A DNA stretch of 17,323 bases, taken from the NCBI GenBank assembly GCA_041487075.1, contig JBGPMO010000005.1, positions 1-17,323 of the forward strand, given 5' to 3'. Below are positions 6,637-14,300 of the stretch, one piece after another (the stretch's first letter is position 1; every line of letters begins with the position of its first letter). This DNA is from JBGPMO01 sp041487075. Its GTDB lineage: Bacteria > Patescibacteriota > Minisyncoccia > UBA6257 > 1-14-0-10-40-38. The notes below the pieces were generated by a model that was not told where the DNA came from, did no database searches, and worked only from the letters and a program-made list of their open reading frames with translations. The translations under genes and the position numbers were made by a program.

Positions 6637-8292
6637 ATGTTCTCAAAGTTTCATAAAATTTTCGCGTGTTTTACAGAGGCCGAACGAGAAATCTTTCAAG
6701 GCACGGCTATTATATTTCTCTTATCGCTGTTTTTAAACGGCGCCAATGCCTTTTATAAAGGCACGACAGTGGCGCCGGTAGGCGGCGGCACCTATACCGA
6801 AGGAGTGGTTGGCCAACCTATCACGATTAACCCGCTTTTGACCGGAGGGAATGAGCCAGACCGAGATCTTACGGAACTGCTTTTCGCCGATCTCGCACGC
6901 CTGGTGCAAACCATTAAATCAACTGATGGCGGCCGCCTCTGGAATGTAAGCTTGAAACCAGATCTCCACTGGAGCGATGGGACTCCCATTACCTCGGACG
7001 ATATCATCTTCACGCTCACCGCTATTCAAGACCCGGAAACCCACTCGTCTCTTTTTGGAACGTGGCACGGTGTTACCGTTGAACGTCTCGGTGAGCGAGA
7101 GGTGCGATTCACGTTAAAAACGCCGTACGCATTTTTTAAAGACAATCTTTCCGCCTTCAAAATCGTTCCGGCGCATCTCTTTGACGCGGTGCCACCGCAA
7201 AATCTGCGGCTTTCCGACTTCAATCTTGAGCCGGTCGGCAGCGGCCCTTACGCCTTCGCGGGATTTGAAAAACGAAAAGACGGATTTTTCACGAGCTATC
7301 ACCTGGTCGCAAACCCGTCCTTTAATGGGGCAGAGCCTTTGATTCGAGAATTTATCTTCCGTTTTTTTCAAAACTATGAGGAGGCCATTGCCGCCTTCAA
7401 CCGCCACGAAGTCGATGGCATAGGCGGGCTCTCCCCAACGAACCTCGCAGAAATAAAAATTGCCGATCAGCTCCATGAAATAAAAATTCCCCGCTATTAC
7501 GCCATTTTTATGAACCAAAGCGCGGCGGCACCGCTCAAAGATCGGGTCATCCGCACCGCACTTGCCTCGGCAACCGACCGCGCGACTATGATTACCCGGG
7601 CGCTCGGCGGGCGCGGCATCCCTATCATCGGACCTCTCTATCCCGGTATCGAGGGTTATGACCCCACGCTCACACCACCTTCATTTTCAATCGACGAAGC
7701 AATAAAACTTCTTGATGCAAACGGCTGGCTCCCGGGTGATGATGGGATACGCGTCAAAAAAGTGGGGGCTGATCATCTCCGGCTCGCCTTCGAACTGGTA
7801 GTGCCCGATATCGAATTTCTGGTCGAATCTGCTAAAGTTATTGTAGATGATTGGAAAAAATTGGGCATTGCCGTAACCCCGCTCATAACAAACCCCGCCG
7901 ATGTTACTTCGGATGCGGTAAAATCCCGTAACTATCAACTTCTTCTTTTCGGCAATGTCATGCGGGAAAATCCCGATATCTTTTCCTTCTGGCATTCCTC
8001 TGAACGCTTCTACCCCGGGCTCAATCTTTCCCTCTATGAAAATAAGGTGGTGGATCGCCTTCTTGAAACGGTGCGCCAAGAGCCTGACCCTGTGGCACGG
8101 CGTTCATCGCTCACCAAACTCCAAAAACTCATCACCGATGACATTCCTGCAATCTTTCTCTTTTCTCCAAATTATCTCTATGCCGCACCAAAGAACCTCG
8201 GCGGCTTTACCGATGACCTCATCACTACTCCGGCTAATCGCTTTGAAAACATCACAAGCTGGTACCTAAAAACCGCGCGCATATTCAAATAA
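6637..8292 (+). CDS. Membrane-anchored peptide-type ABC solute-binding protein (SBP family 5)
   Basis: The 551-residue protein has the fold signatures of family-5 (oligopeptide/nickel, OppA/DppA-like) binding proteins: GVVGQPITINPLLTG, then LWNVSLKPDLHWSDGTPITSDDIIFTLTAI (about 103-132), GSGPYAF (about 201-207) and a C-terminal half with ENPDIFSFWHSSE and DDIPAIFLFSPNYLYA. These proteins capture peptides or other ligands outside the cell and hand them to a permease. An N-terminal membrane helix (about residues 22-39) preceded by a charged segment anchors it; there is no lipobox Cys. No permease or ATPase gene adjoins it, so it is an orphan and may act with a distant transporter or as a surface receptor. 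It has neither a Shine-Dalgarno site nor a long leader. Confidence 0.92.
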   Translation: MFSKFHKIFACFTEAEREIFQGTAIIFLLSLFLNGANAFYKGTTVAPVGGGTYTEGVVGQPITINPLLTGGNEPDRDLTELLFADLARLVQTIKSTDGGRLWNVSLKPDLHWSDGTPITSDDIIFTLTAIQDPETHSSLFGTWHGVTVERLGEREVRFTLKTPYAFFKDNLSAFKIVPAHLFDAVPPQNLRLSDFNLEPVGSGPYAFAGFEKRKDGFFTSYHLVANPSFNGAEPLIREFIFRFFQNYEEAIAAFNRHEVDGIGGLSPTNLAEIKIADQLHEIKIPRYYAIFMNQSAAAPLKDRVIRTALASATDRATMITRALGGRGIPIIGPLYPGIEGYDPTLTPPSFSIDEAIKLLDANGWLPGDDGIRVKKVGADHLRLAFELVVPDIEFLVESAKVIVDDWKKLGIAVTPLITNPADVTSDAVKSRNYQLLLFGNVMRENPDIFSFWHSSERFYPGLNLSLYENKVVDRLLETVRQEPDPVARRSSLTKLQKLITDDIPAIFLFSPNYLYAAPKNLGGFTDDLITTPANRFENITSWYLKTARIFK

Positions 8293-8308
8293 TATACATA
8301 AAAAAACT

Positions 8309-9283
8309 ATGGATACCTACGCATCTGGCATTGCCAACTTTGTAAAACAACTTTCTCTTAAACGCATCCACTTCCACAATCTGCAGAAGCTCCGCCGCGG
8401 GCGCACGCCTGATGCCGTGGTCGTAATCGGCATGGGCGGGTCAGGGCTGGTCGGCACCCTCTTGCAAAAAATAGCAGGGTATGCTAGAGTTCTCGTACCG
8501 TTAATTTCTTGGAAAGATTTTGGGCTCCCCTCGATTCCCTATGCCCGAAATCCGCTCTATCTTTTCATCTCCTTTTCTGGCAATACCAAGGAAACATTAG
8601 ACGGGTTAAGGAAGGCTCTCCGGCTTCAAAATCAATCTCCTATTGCCGTGGTTGCGGGCGGAGGAAAACTCTTGGCGCTTGCTCAAGAAAAAAAGCTTCC
8701 CCTCGCCACCTTCCCGCAAGGACTGCTTGAGCCACGTCAGGCATCCGGCCTTATGCTCTATGGGACGCTTGGTATAGTGCGCGCCCTGTGGAAATCAGTT
8801 CTCGCGCCGGATTTAAGTAAACTAAAAGGAGAAGAAGAAAGGCTGGGTAAATTAATCGCGCAAAAAATCGGGACGAAGTTTCCCCTCATCTATGTTCCCG
8901 CACGGCTCTCTCATATTGGCTACTGCTGGAAAATCCAACTGAATGAAACCGCAAAAACGCTCGCTATTACTTCTGTGATTCCGGAAATTAATCATAATGA
9001 GGTGGTTGCGCTCGAACATCATCACAAAAACATCATAGCCCTGTTCATCGAAAGCTACGGAGATACGAGCCTCACTGCCCGCGCCGCAGGAATTACCAAA
9101 CGTGTTTTAAAAAAACGCGGTATTCCATGTCTTACGATCACCCTCCGCGGAAAAACTATCTTAGAAACAACTGTGCGTGGCCTTGTTCTTGGCGAGTGGG
9201 TAAGTTACGATCTCGCGCGCATAAAAAAGGTAAATCCACGGCAAACTAATATCATTAACGAAATAAAAAGGGTTGGCGTCTAA
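8309..9283 (+). CDS. Bifunctional phosphoglucose/phosphomannose isomerase (SIS domain)
   Basis: The 324-residue protein matches the PGI/PMI family known from archaea and some bacteria, which interconverts fructose 6-phosphate with glucose 6-phosphate and mannose 6-phosphate. Two SIS (sugar isomerase) domains are visible. The first has VVVIGMGGSGLVG (38-49) and the phosphate-binding loop SFSGNTKET (88-96). PRQASG (142-147) is the family's PR..G turn. The second half carries PEINHNEV (225-232), whose Glu is the presumed base, with HHH at 237-239. It ends in the typical WVSYDLARIKKVNP. Length is normal for the family. The gene follows the binding-protein gene by 16 bp and is followed directly by two tRNA-Leu sequences. 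The ATG at 8309 has no Shine-Dalgarno site. Confidence 0.93.
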   Translation: MDTYASGIANFVKQLSLKRIHFHNLQKLRRGRTPDAVVVIGMGGSGLVGTLLQKIAGYARVLVPLISWKDFGLPSIPYARNPLYLFISFSGNTKETLDGLRKALRLQNQSPIAVVAGGGKLLALAQEKKLPLATFPQGLLEPRQASGLMLYGTLGIVRALWKSVLAPDLSKLKGEEERLGKLIAQKIGTKFPLIYVPARLSHIGYCWKIQLNETAKTLAITSVIPEINHNEVVALEHHHKNIIALFIESYGDTSLTARAAGITKRVLKKRGIPCLTITLRGKTILETTVRGLVLGEWVSYDLARIKKVNPRQTNIINEIKRVGV

Positions 9284-9285
9284 AC

Positions 9286-9344
9286 GGGAACGTGGCGGAA
9301 TCGGCAGACCTGTCTGCCGGCAGGCAGGCGCGCAGGTTTCAAAA
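9286..9344 (+). pseudogene. Broken tRNA-Leu(CAA), 5' half only
   Basis: GGGAACG (acceptor 5' strand), then TGGCGGAATCGGCAGA and, after an insertion, CGCGCAGGTTTCAAAA reproduce the 5' half of a tRNA-Leu up to the anticodon loop, with anticodon CAA at 9340-9342. A 20-bp palindrome (9309-9328) splits the D-arm. After the anticodon loop the expected ACCTG stem strand, long variable arm, T-arm and CGTTCCC acceptor strand are all missing; no such 3' half occurs in the next 200 bp. The gene is therefore a relic. It begins 3 bp after the isomerase stop and ends 23 bp before an intact tRNA-Leu. A TACACT at 9348-9353 might serve as -10 for that tRNA. Confidence 0.75.
9309..9328. repeat. 20-bp palindrome inserted in the tRNA-Leu relic
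   Basis: CCTGTCTGCCGGCAGGCAGG is an inverted repeat with one mismatched pair. Removing it restores GGCAGA-CGCGCAGG, the normal tRNA-Leu D-arm sequence, so it is a clean insertion. Its form resembles small palindromic repeats that I recall being scattered in Parcubacteria genomes. Confidence 0.75.
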
Positions 9345-9367
9345 CATTACACTAAGCGAAATCATAT

Positions 9368-9454
9368 GCTGGGGTGGCGGAACTGGCAGACGCACTGGCT
9401 TCAGGAGCCAGCGGTCGCAAGACCATAGGAGTTCGAATCTCCTCCCCAGCACCA
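9368..9454 (+). tRNA. tRNA-Leu (anticodon CAG)
   Basis: The 87-nt gene folds as a class II tRNA. The acceptor is GCTGGGG (9368-9374) with CCCCAGC (9444-9450), followed by discriminator A and an encoded CCA (9452-9454). The anticodon stem is CTGGC/GCCAG around loop TTCAGGA with CAG at 9402-9404, reading codon CUG. The long variable arm has a GGTC-GCAA-GACC hairpin, and the T-arm is AGGAG-TTCGAAT-CTCCT. All arms pair well and it appears functional. Confidence 0.96.
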
Positions 9455-9526
9455 TCCGCAGATTTTGGTCGATTCGTTACTATCTCATTTCTACTTCATC
9501 TCAATCTCATTACCATTTTTTTTCAA

Positions 9527-9582
9527 TCCCTAATTCCTAGCCACTCTTTCCTACTTACTCATTACTAATTACTAAAAACTCA
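9527..9582 (+). repeat. Degenerate heptanucleotide array running into the rnj start codon
   Basis: Eight 7-bp units in phase, consensus TTACTAA: TCCCTAA, TTCCTAG, CCACTCT, TTCCTAC, TTACTCA, TTACTAA, TTACTAA, AAACTCA. The last unit ends on the A of the rnj ATG. The seventh unit contains TACTAA (9570-9575), placed exactly 7 bp before 9582, so it could act as -10 of a leaderless message. The 9455-9526 stretch before it is pyrimidine-rich with a T8 run. Confidence 0.6.
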
Positions 9583-11327
9583 TGATTCGACCAGCAAAAC
9601 CAAGAACACCTCATCCGCGCACCGCAAGCGTCGGCACCGAGCCGCGCCCGAAGCGCGAATCACATACCGAAGACGCACTCCGCTTTGTGCCGCTTGGCGG
9701 CTTAGAAGAAGTCGGTAGAAACTGCGCGTTCTTCGAATACAAAAACGACATTGTGGTCGTCGACGTCGGCATTCAATTTCCTGAAGAAGAAACTCCCGGC
9801 ATTGATTACATCATTCCGAACGTCGCATCGCTTGAAGGAAAAAAGCAAAATATTCGCGCGCTCGTCTTCACGCACGGCCACTACGACCACATCCACGCGC
9901 TTCCCTATCTCTTAGAAAGACTCGGGAACCCTGTGATCTACACAGCAGCATTAACTAAAGCCATGATCGAAAAGCGATTGGCTGAATTCCCGAATCTGCC
10001 GAAGGCGCGCATCATCGAAGTAAAGCCCGGCGAAAAGGTCAAGATTTCTGACAATCTCGAGGCAGAATTTTTTGCCATCAGCCACACGATCTTCGACGCA
10101 ATGGGATTTATTCTGCACACACCTGTTGGCCGGATGGTCCACTTTGGCGACTTCCGCCTCGACATTGATAAAGACGGCAAACCCATGAATCTCGAAATTT
10201 TTGAGCGTCTGGGAACGATGGATATCCATACCATCTTTCTCGACAGTACGAACTCGATCAAAGACGGCTTTTCGCTCTCTGAAAAAATCATCGAGGACAA
10301 TCTCGAAGGCCTTTTCAAAGATGCGAAAGGACGCATTATCGTCGCCGCATTCTCTTCGATTTTAAACCGGATCGGAGAAATCATACGCATTGCTGAAAAA
10401 CTTGGCAGAACCGTTTTCTTAAACGGCCGCTCCATGAAAGATAATGTGCAGATTGCGCAGGGTCTTGGCTATCTGAAAATAAAAAAAGGGCAAACGATCC
10501 CGGTTGAAGAAGTAAATAAGCATCCTGACAACAAGGTTTTAATTCTCACGACCGGCTCGCAGGGTGAGCCGAACTCGGGGCTCATGCGCATCGTAAACGG
10601 CGAACACCACTTGATCCGGCTGAAATCAACGGACACGGTCATTTTCTCTTCTTCAGTCGTGCCGGGCAACGAACGAAGTGTGCAGGGGCTCCAAGACAAC
10701 GTCGCACGCCAGGTGGACGAACTCTATAATTCAAAACTCCTCGACATCCACGCCTCCGGCCATTGCTATGAAGAAGATCTGAAGCTCGTCATGAAGCTCG
10801 TGAAGCCAAAATTCGTGGTGCCGGTCCATGGCTATTACTTTATGCGAAAGCACGTGGTAAAGCTCGCGACAGAAGTGGGAATCCCAAAGAACCACGTCAT
10901 CCTTATGGACAACGGCCAAGTGGCACGGCTTACTCCCGAGAGTTTCTTAATTACGAATGAAAAAGTAGATTCTTCGTACGTTATGGTAGACGGGTTGGGC
11001 GTGGGCGATGTGGAAGAAATCGTGCTCCGCGACCGGCGCGCGCTCTCCGCGGAAGGCATGATCGTGATTATCGCAACGCTCGAGCGATCAACCGGACGCA
11101 TGATTAAAAATCCCGATATCATCTCCCGCGGATTTATTCTCTTGAAAGAGAACAAGGATCTCCTTGAAGAAATCCGGCGCCGGCTCCGGAACATTCTGGG
11201 GCGCATCCCAAAACAGGAAGCAGAACCCGACTATGTCAAAACCTTAATCCGCGACCAGATCGGTTCATTTCTTTACACGAAAACCAAGCGGAGACCAATG
11301 GTTTTGCCGGTATTGATTGAGGTTTAG
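9582..11327 (+). CDS. rnj: Ribonuclease J
   Basis: RNase J is a zinc-dependent metallo-beta-lactamase/beta-CASP nuclease with 5'-3' exonuclease and endonuclease activity in mRNA decay and rRNA maturation. The 581-residue protein has a basic, Pro-rich N-terminal tail of about 30 residues, then LGGLEEVGRN (38-47). Catalytic motif HGHYDH (98-103) is present, with further ligands His168 (ISHTIFDAMG), Asp190 (HFGDF) and His416 (PVHGYY). The beta-CASP region has TGSQGEP (324-330), PGNE (361-364) and HASGH (390-394). The C-terminal domain ends RRPMVLPVLIEV, as in the family. Two positions that are normally Glu (HGHEDH, HGEY) are Tyr here. No Shine-Dalgarno site is seen, and a 7-bp repeat array abuts the ATG. 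It is convergent with ileS. Confidence 0.96.
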   Translation: MIRPAKPRTPHPRTASVGTEPRPKRESHTEDALRFVPLGGLEEVGRNCAFFEYKNDIVVVDVGIQFPEEETPGIDYIIPNVASLEGKKQNIRALVFTHGHYDHIHALPYLLERLGNPVIYTAALTKAMIEKRLAEFPNLPKARIIEVKPGEKVKISDNLEAEFFAISHTIFDAMGFILHTPVGRMVHFGDFRLDIDKDGKPMNLEIFERLGTMDIHTIFLDSTNSIKDGFSLSEKIIEDNLEGLFKDAKGRIIVAAFSSILNRIGEIIRIAEKLGRTVFLNGRSMKDNVQIAQGLGYLKIKKGQTIPVEEVNKHPDNKVLILTTGSQGEPNSGLMRIVNGEHHLIRLKSTDTVIFSSSVVPGNERSVQGLQDNVARQVDELYNSKLLDIHASGHCYEEDLKLVMKLVKPKFVVPVHGYYFMRKHVVKLATEVGIPKNHVILMDNGQVARLTPESFLITNEKVDSSYVMVDGLGVGDVEEIVLRDRRALSAEGMIVIIATLERSTGRMIKNPDIISRGFILLKENKDLLEEIRRRLRNILGRIPKQEAEPDYVKTLIRDQIGSFLYTKTKRRPMVLPVLIEV

Positions 11328-11328
11328 A

Positions 11329-11355
11329 GTGTTGCCCGTGTTGATAGAAGTATAA
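11329..11355 (+). pseudogene. Relic of a second RNase J 3' end
   Basis: One base after the rnj stop, in a shifted frame, nine codons read VLPVLIEV-stop, the same as the last eight residues and stop of rnj. Seven of the nine codons differ from the rnj copy, each only at the third position (for example CCG/CCC, ATT/ATA, GAG/GAA, TAG/TAA). That pattern means both copies diverged while coding. Too short to be a gene, it looks like a leftover 3' end of another rnj allele. Confidence 0.7.
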
Positions 11356-11362
11356 AAAAAGA

Positions 11363-14300
11363 TTACTTCAATTTTCTCAACTGAACCCGAATTGGTTTCT
11401 CGTCGAGTTTAATCTCCGAGACCACATCAAACTTTTTGCCATTCTCTCCCCAACTCTCAATAAATTCGATGACACGCGCTTTGAGCGCGGTTCTCAGTTC
11501 GCGATCGTGTTTTTCTAACACCGTAAACAATTCTTTTGGCGCGGCAACCCGGAGCGCAATTTCGTCTTTAAAATGGCATTTCGCATCCTGCCGGAGTTGC
11601 TGCACTATGCGCGAAAATTCCCGCACCAATCCTTCCTCGTAGAGTTCTGGGGTAATAGTTGTATCGAGTTCGAGTTCTGTTATTAGCCCCGACGCTCCAT
11701 TGATATCTTTTGATAAGGAAGTCGGGGTCCCGACTTTACGTCGGGATTTATTGTCTATAATTATTTCTTTTACGTTTATTTCGTCTTTCAAAAGCTGTAA
11801 TAACCCTTCCCTATTTTTAAGATTTGAGATTTGAGATTTGATTTTTAGCGAAGCTAATGGCTGCCTCACTTTAATTCCCGCTTTCTCTCGTAGGGCTAAC
11901 GCCTCGGAAGCAATCCGCCGCACCTCTGCCATTCCCGCAATCAGTTTTTTATCAATCGCTTTTTTATCGGCTTTAGGCCAGTTAGTGAGGTGAACACTCT
12001 TTTTCGCGTCATTCGCTCCGTGAGCTAGCGGATGCTTCGCATTTTTCACATCGGTGGCTTGATAGAGTGCTTCGGCAAAAAACGGCGTGAAGGGCGCCAT
12101 AAGCTTTGCAAGCTCGGCGAACACAAAGGAAAGTGTTTTGGGCGACACATTCTTCCGGGACCGGCGGATATACCAGCGGGAGAGATCGTCCACAAACTCA
12201 TCAATTAATTTTGCGGCAGTTCCAACCTGATAGTCGTTTAGATTCTTCGTCACGCCATCGGTTAATTCTCGAAGCCGGATCAGAATCCACGCATCAAGTA
12301 CCGGAATCGGCTTCTGCTTCAAATCTCCGTACATGTGCAGGAATTGAAACGAATTCCAAAGAATTAAGAATGTTTTGCGAAGTGTCTTGCCTAAATCTGC
12401 CTCATCGAAGCGCTTGGGATCGCCCGGATCGTTCATGGTAAAAAAGTGCCAGCGAATGGCATCGGCGCCATATTTTTGAATCATCGTCCACGGATCCATG
12501 ATATTGCCTTTCGATTTCGACATCTTCTGCCCCTGCTTATCAAGAACATGGCCGGTCGAGATGACATTTTTGTAGGGCGCTCCCCGTAAAGCTGGGCCAC
12601 GGGGCAGGCCTTTCCCTACGATGGCTGCAACCGCAAGAAGCGTGTAGAACCATCCGCGCGTTTGATCAATCGCTTCAGCAATGTAGTCGGCCGGGAATGG
12701 CAAAGCGTGGAGCGCAAAGCGCAAAGCGCCTTCATTCAATGCGATTTGCGATTTGCTATTTGCGCTTTGCGCGAACGGGAAGTGAGCTGAAGCAAACGGC
12801 ATTGCTCCCGAATCAAACCACACATCCGCTACTTCTTTAATGCGATGCATTTTTCCACCACAAGTGCGCTTAGCGCTTTGCGCTTTGCAAAAGAATACAA
12901 CTTCATCCACATACGGTCTGTGGAGATCGGCAAAGCCCTGCTCATTTCTCGGCAGTGATAAATAAGAAACCTCCCGATACTCGCCCATGCCTAAAAATTC
13001 TCCTCCACGCTCTTCGCGCACGTGCGCAGACTCTTCTTCTGACCAGCCCTGCATCAAGGTCTCAAGCGCCCAGGCAATATATTCGTGCGTTATAATGAGA
13101 ATGATTTTCCTTTTATATTTCTTTTCGAGATCAGTAATGAATGAATGCGTACGGGCCACCATATGAGCGAGCGTTTCTCCCTCCGGCGGGCACTTGGTAA
13201 AACGCTCAAGCTCTGAAGAAAAAAACTTCCGGTACGCATTCACACCGCCAGCATCAAAAATGCCGGTATTGACTTCACGAAGGCGTGCGTCAGTCTTCAC
13301 TGCAACCCCGAGCGACTTCCCCACAATATCCGCGGTTTCTTTCGTACGAAGAAAATCGGACGCAAAAATGACATCGACCTGTTCTTCGCGCACAAATGCT
13401 TGTGCCGTTTTTTCAGCGACGGCGCGGCCCCGAAACGTGAGTGGATATTTTTTGAGATCTTTCGGATTGCCATTGATGATATTCTTAACATTATTTTCCG
13501 CTTCTCCGTGGCGCATGACGATATACCGATTTTTCGCGCCACCTGTTCGGGCCGAAAGTTTTTCACGGCTCTCCACTATTTCTCGCGTGCCGCATTTTTT
13601 GCATTCCCAAATCGGGAGTGGCGTACCCCAGTAGCGGTCGCGTGAAATCGCCCAATCTTTCACTTCGCGGAGCCACTCGCCGAACCGGCCATTTTTTAAA
13701 TGGGCTGGTATCCAATTAATTTTTTCGTTTGATTGCAAGAGTTTGCTACGAAGCGAACTCATCTTTAAAAACCAAGAATTGCGCGCGTAATAGATGACCG
13801 GCGTTTCGCAGCGCCAGCAGTGCGGGTAATCGTGAATAATCTCAGATTTTTTCAAAAAATTTGAGTTGCTTTTTAGATATTCAAATATTGCTTGAGCTGT
13901 TTTATCTTCTTCATTTTTGTCTTTTGGTTTTACGCTCATCCCCGCAAACTCTCTCACATCTTTAGTAAACCTTCCTTGTTCATTAACGGTGTGGTGTTGC
14001 GGCAATCCCACTTTCACGCCAAGGTTATAGTCGTCTTCTCCGTACATAACCGCGGTATGCACCACGCCCGTGCCTTCGTCGGTATTTACAAAATCCGCGG
14101 CATATACTTTGTAAGACTTCTCCGAACGCAATGCCGGAACATTAAAAAGCGGCTCGTAGGCAAGACCAATTAATTTTTTGCCGGAGAATTTCTCTTTGAT
14201 TTCGTACGAACCTTCTTGAAAGACACTCGCAATGCGATTCGCGGCAAGCACATAGCGTTCCTTGTTTTCCTTTAGTTCAATCTCCGCATACTCAATTTTT

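Noticed and set aside
9286..9454. A split or intron-containing tRNA joining the relic to the downstream tRNA
   Set aside because: The relic acceptor strand GGGAACG cannot pair with CCCCAGC, and the downstream tRNA is complete by itself. A CGTTCCC partner is absent nearby.
9292..9568. Overlapping plus-strand open frames across the tRNA region
   Set aside because: They run through an intact tRNA-Leu and a tRNA relic and show no protein-like composition.
12953..13531. Separate phosphatase gene fused by sequencing error
   Set aside because: The frame is continuous through both junctions, IleRS sequence resumes exactly where expected, and no second start or stop is needed.
13194..13645. Plus-strand open frames opposite the phosphatase insert
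   Set aside because: They are antisense shadows with no recognisable motifs, while the minus frame has clear family signatures.
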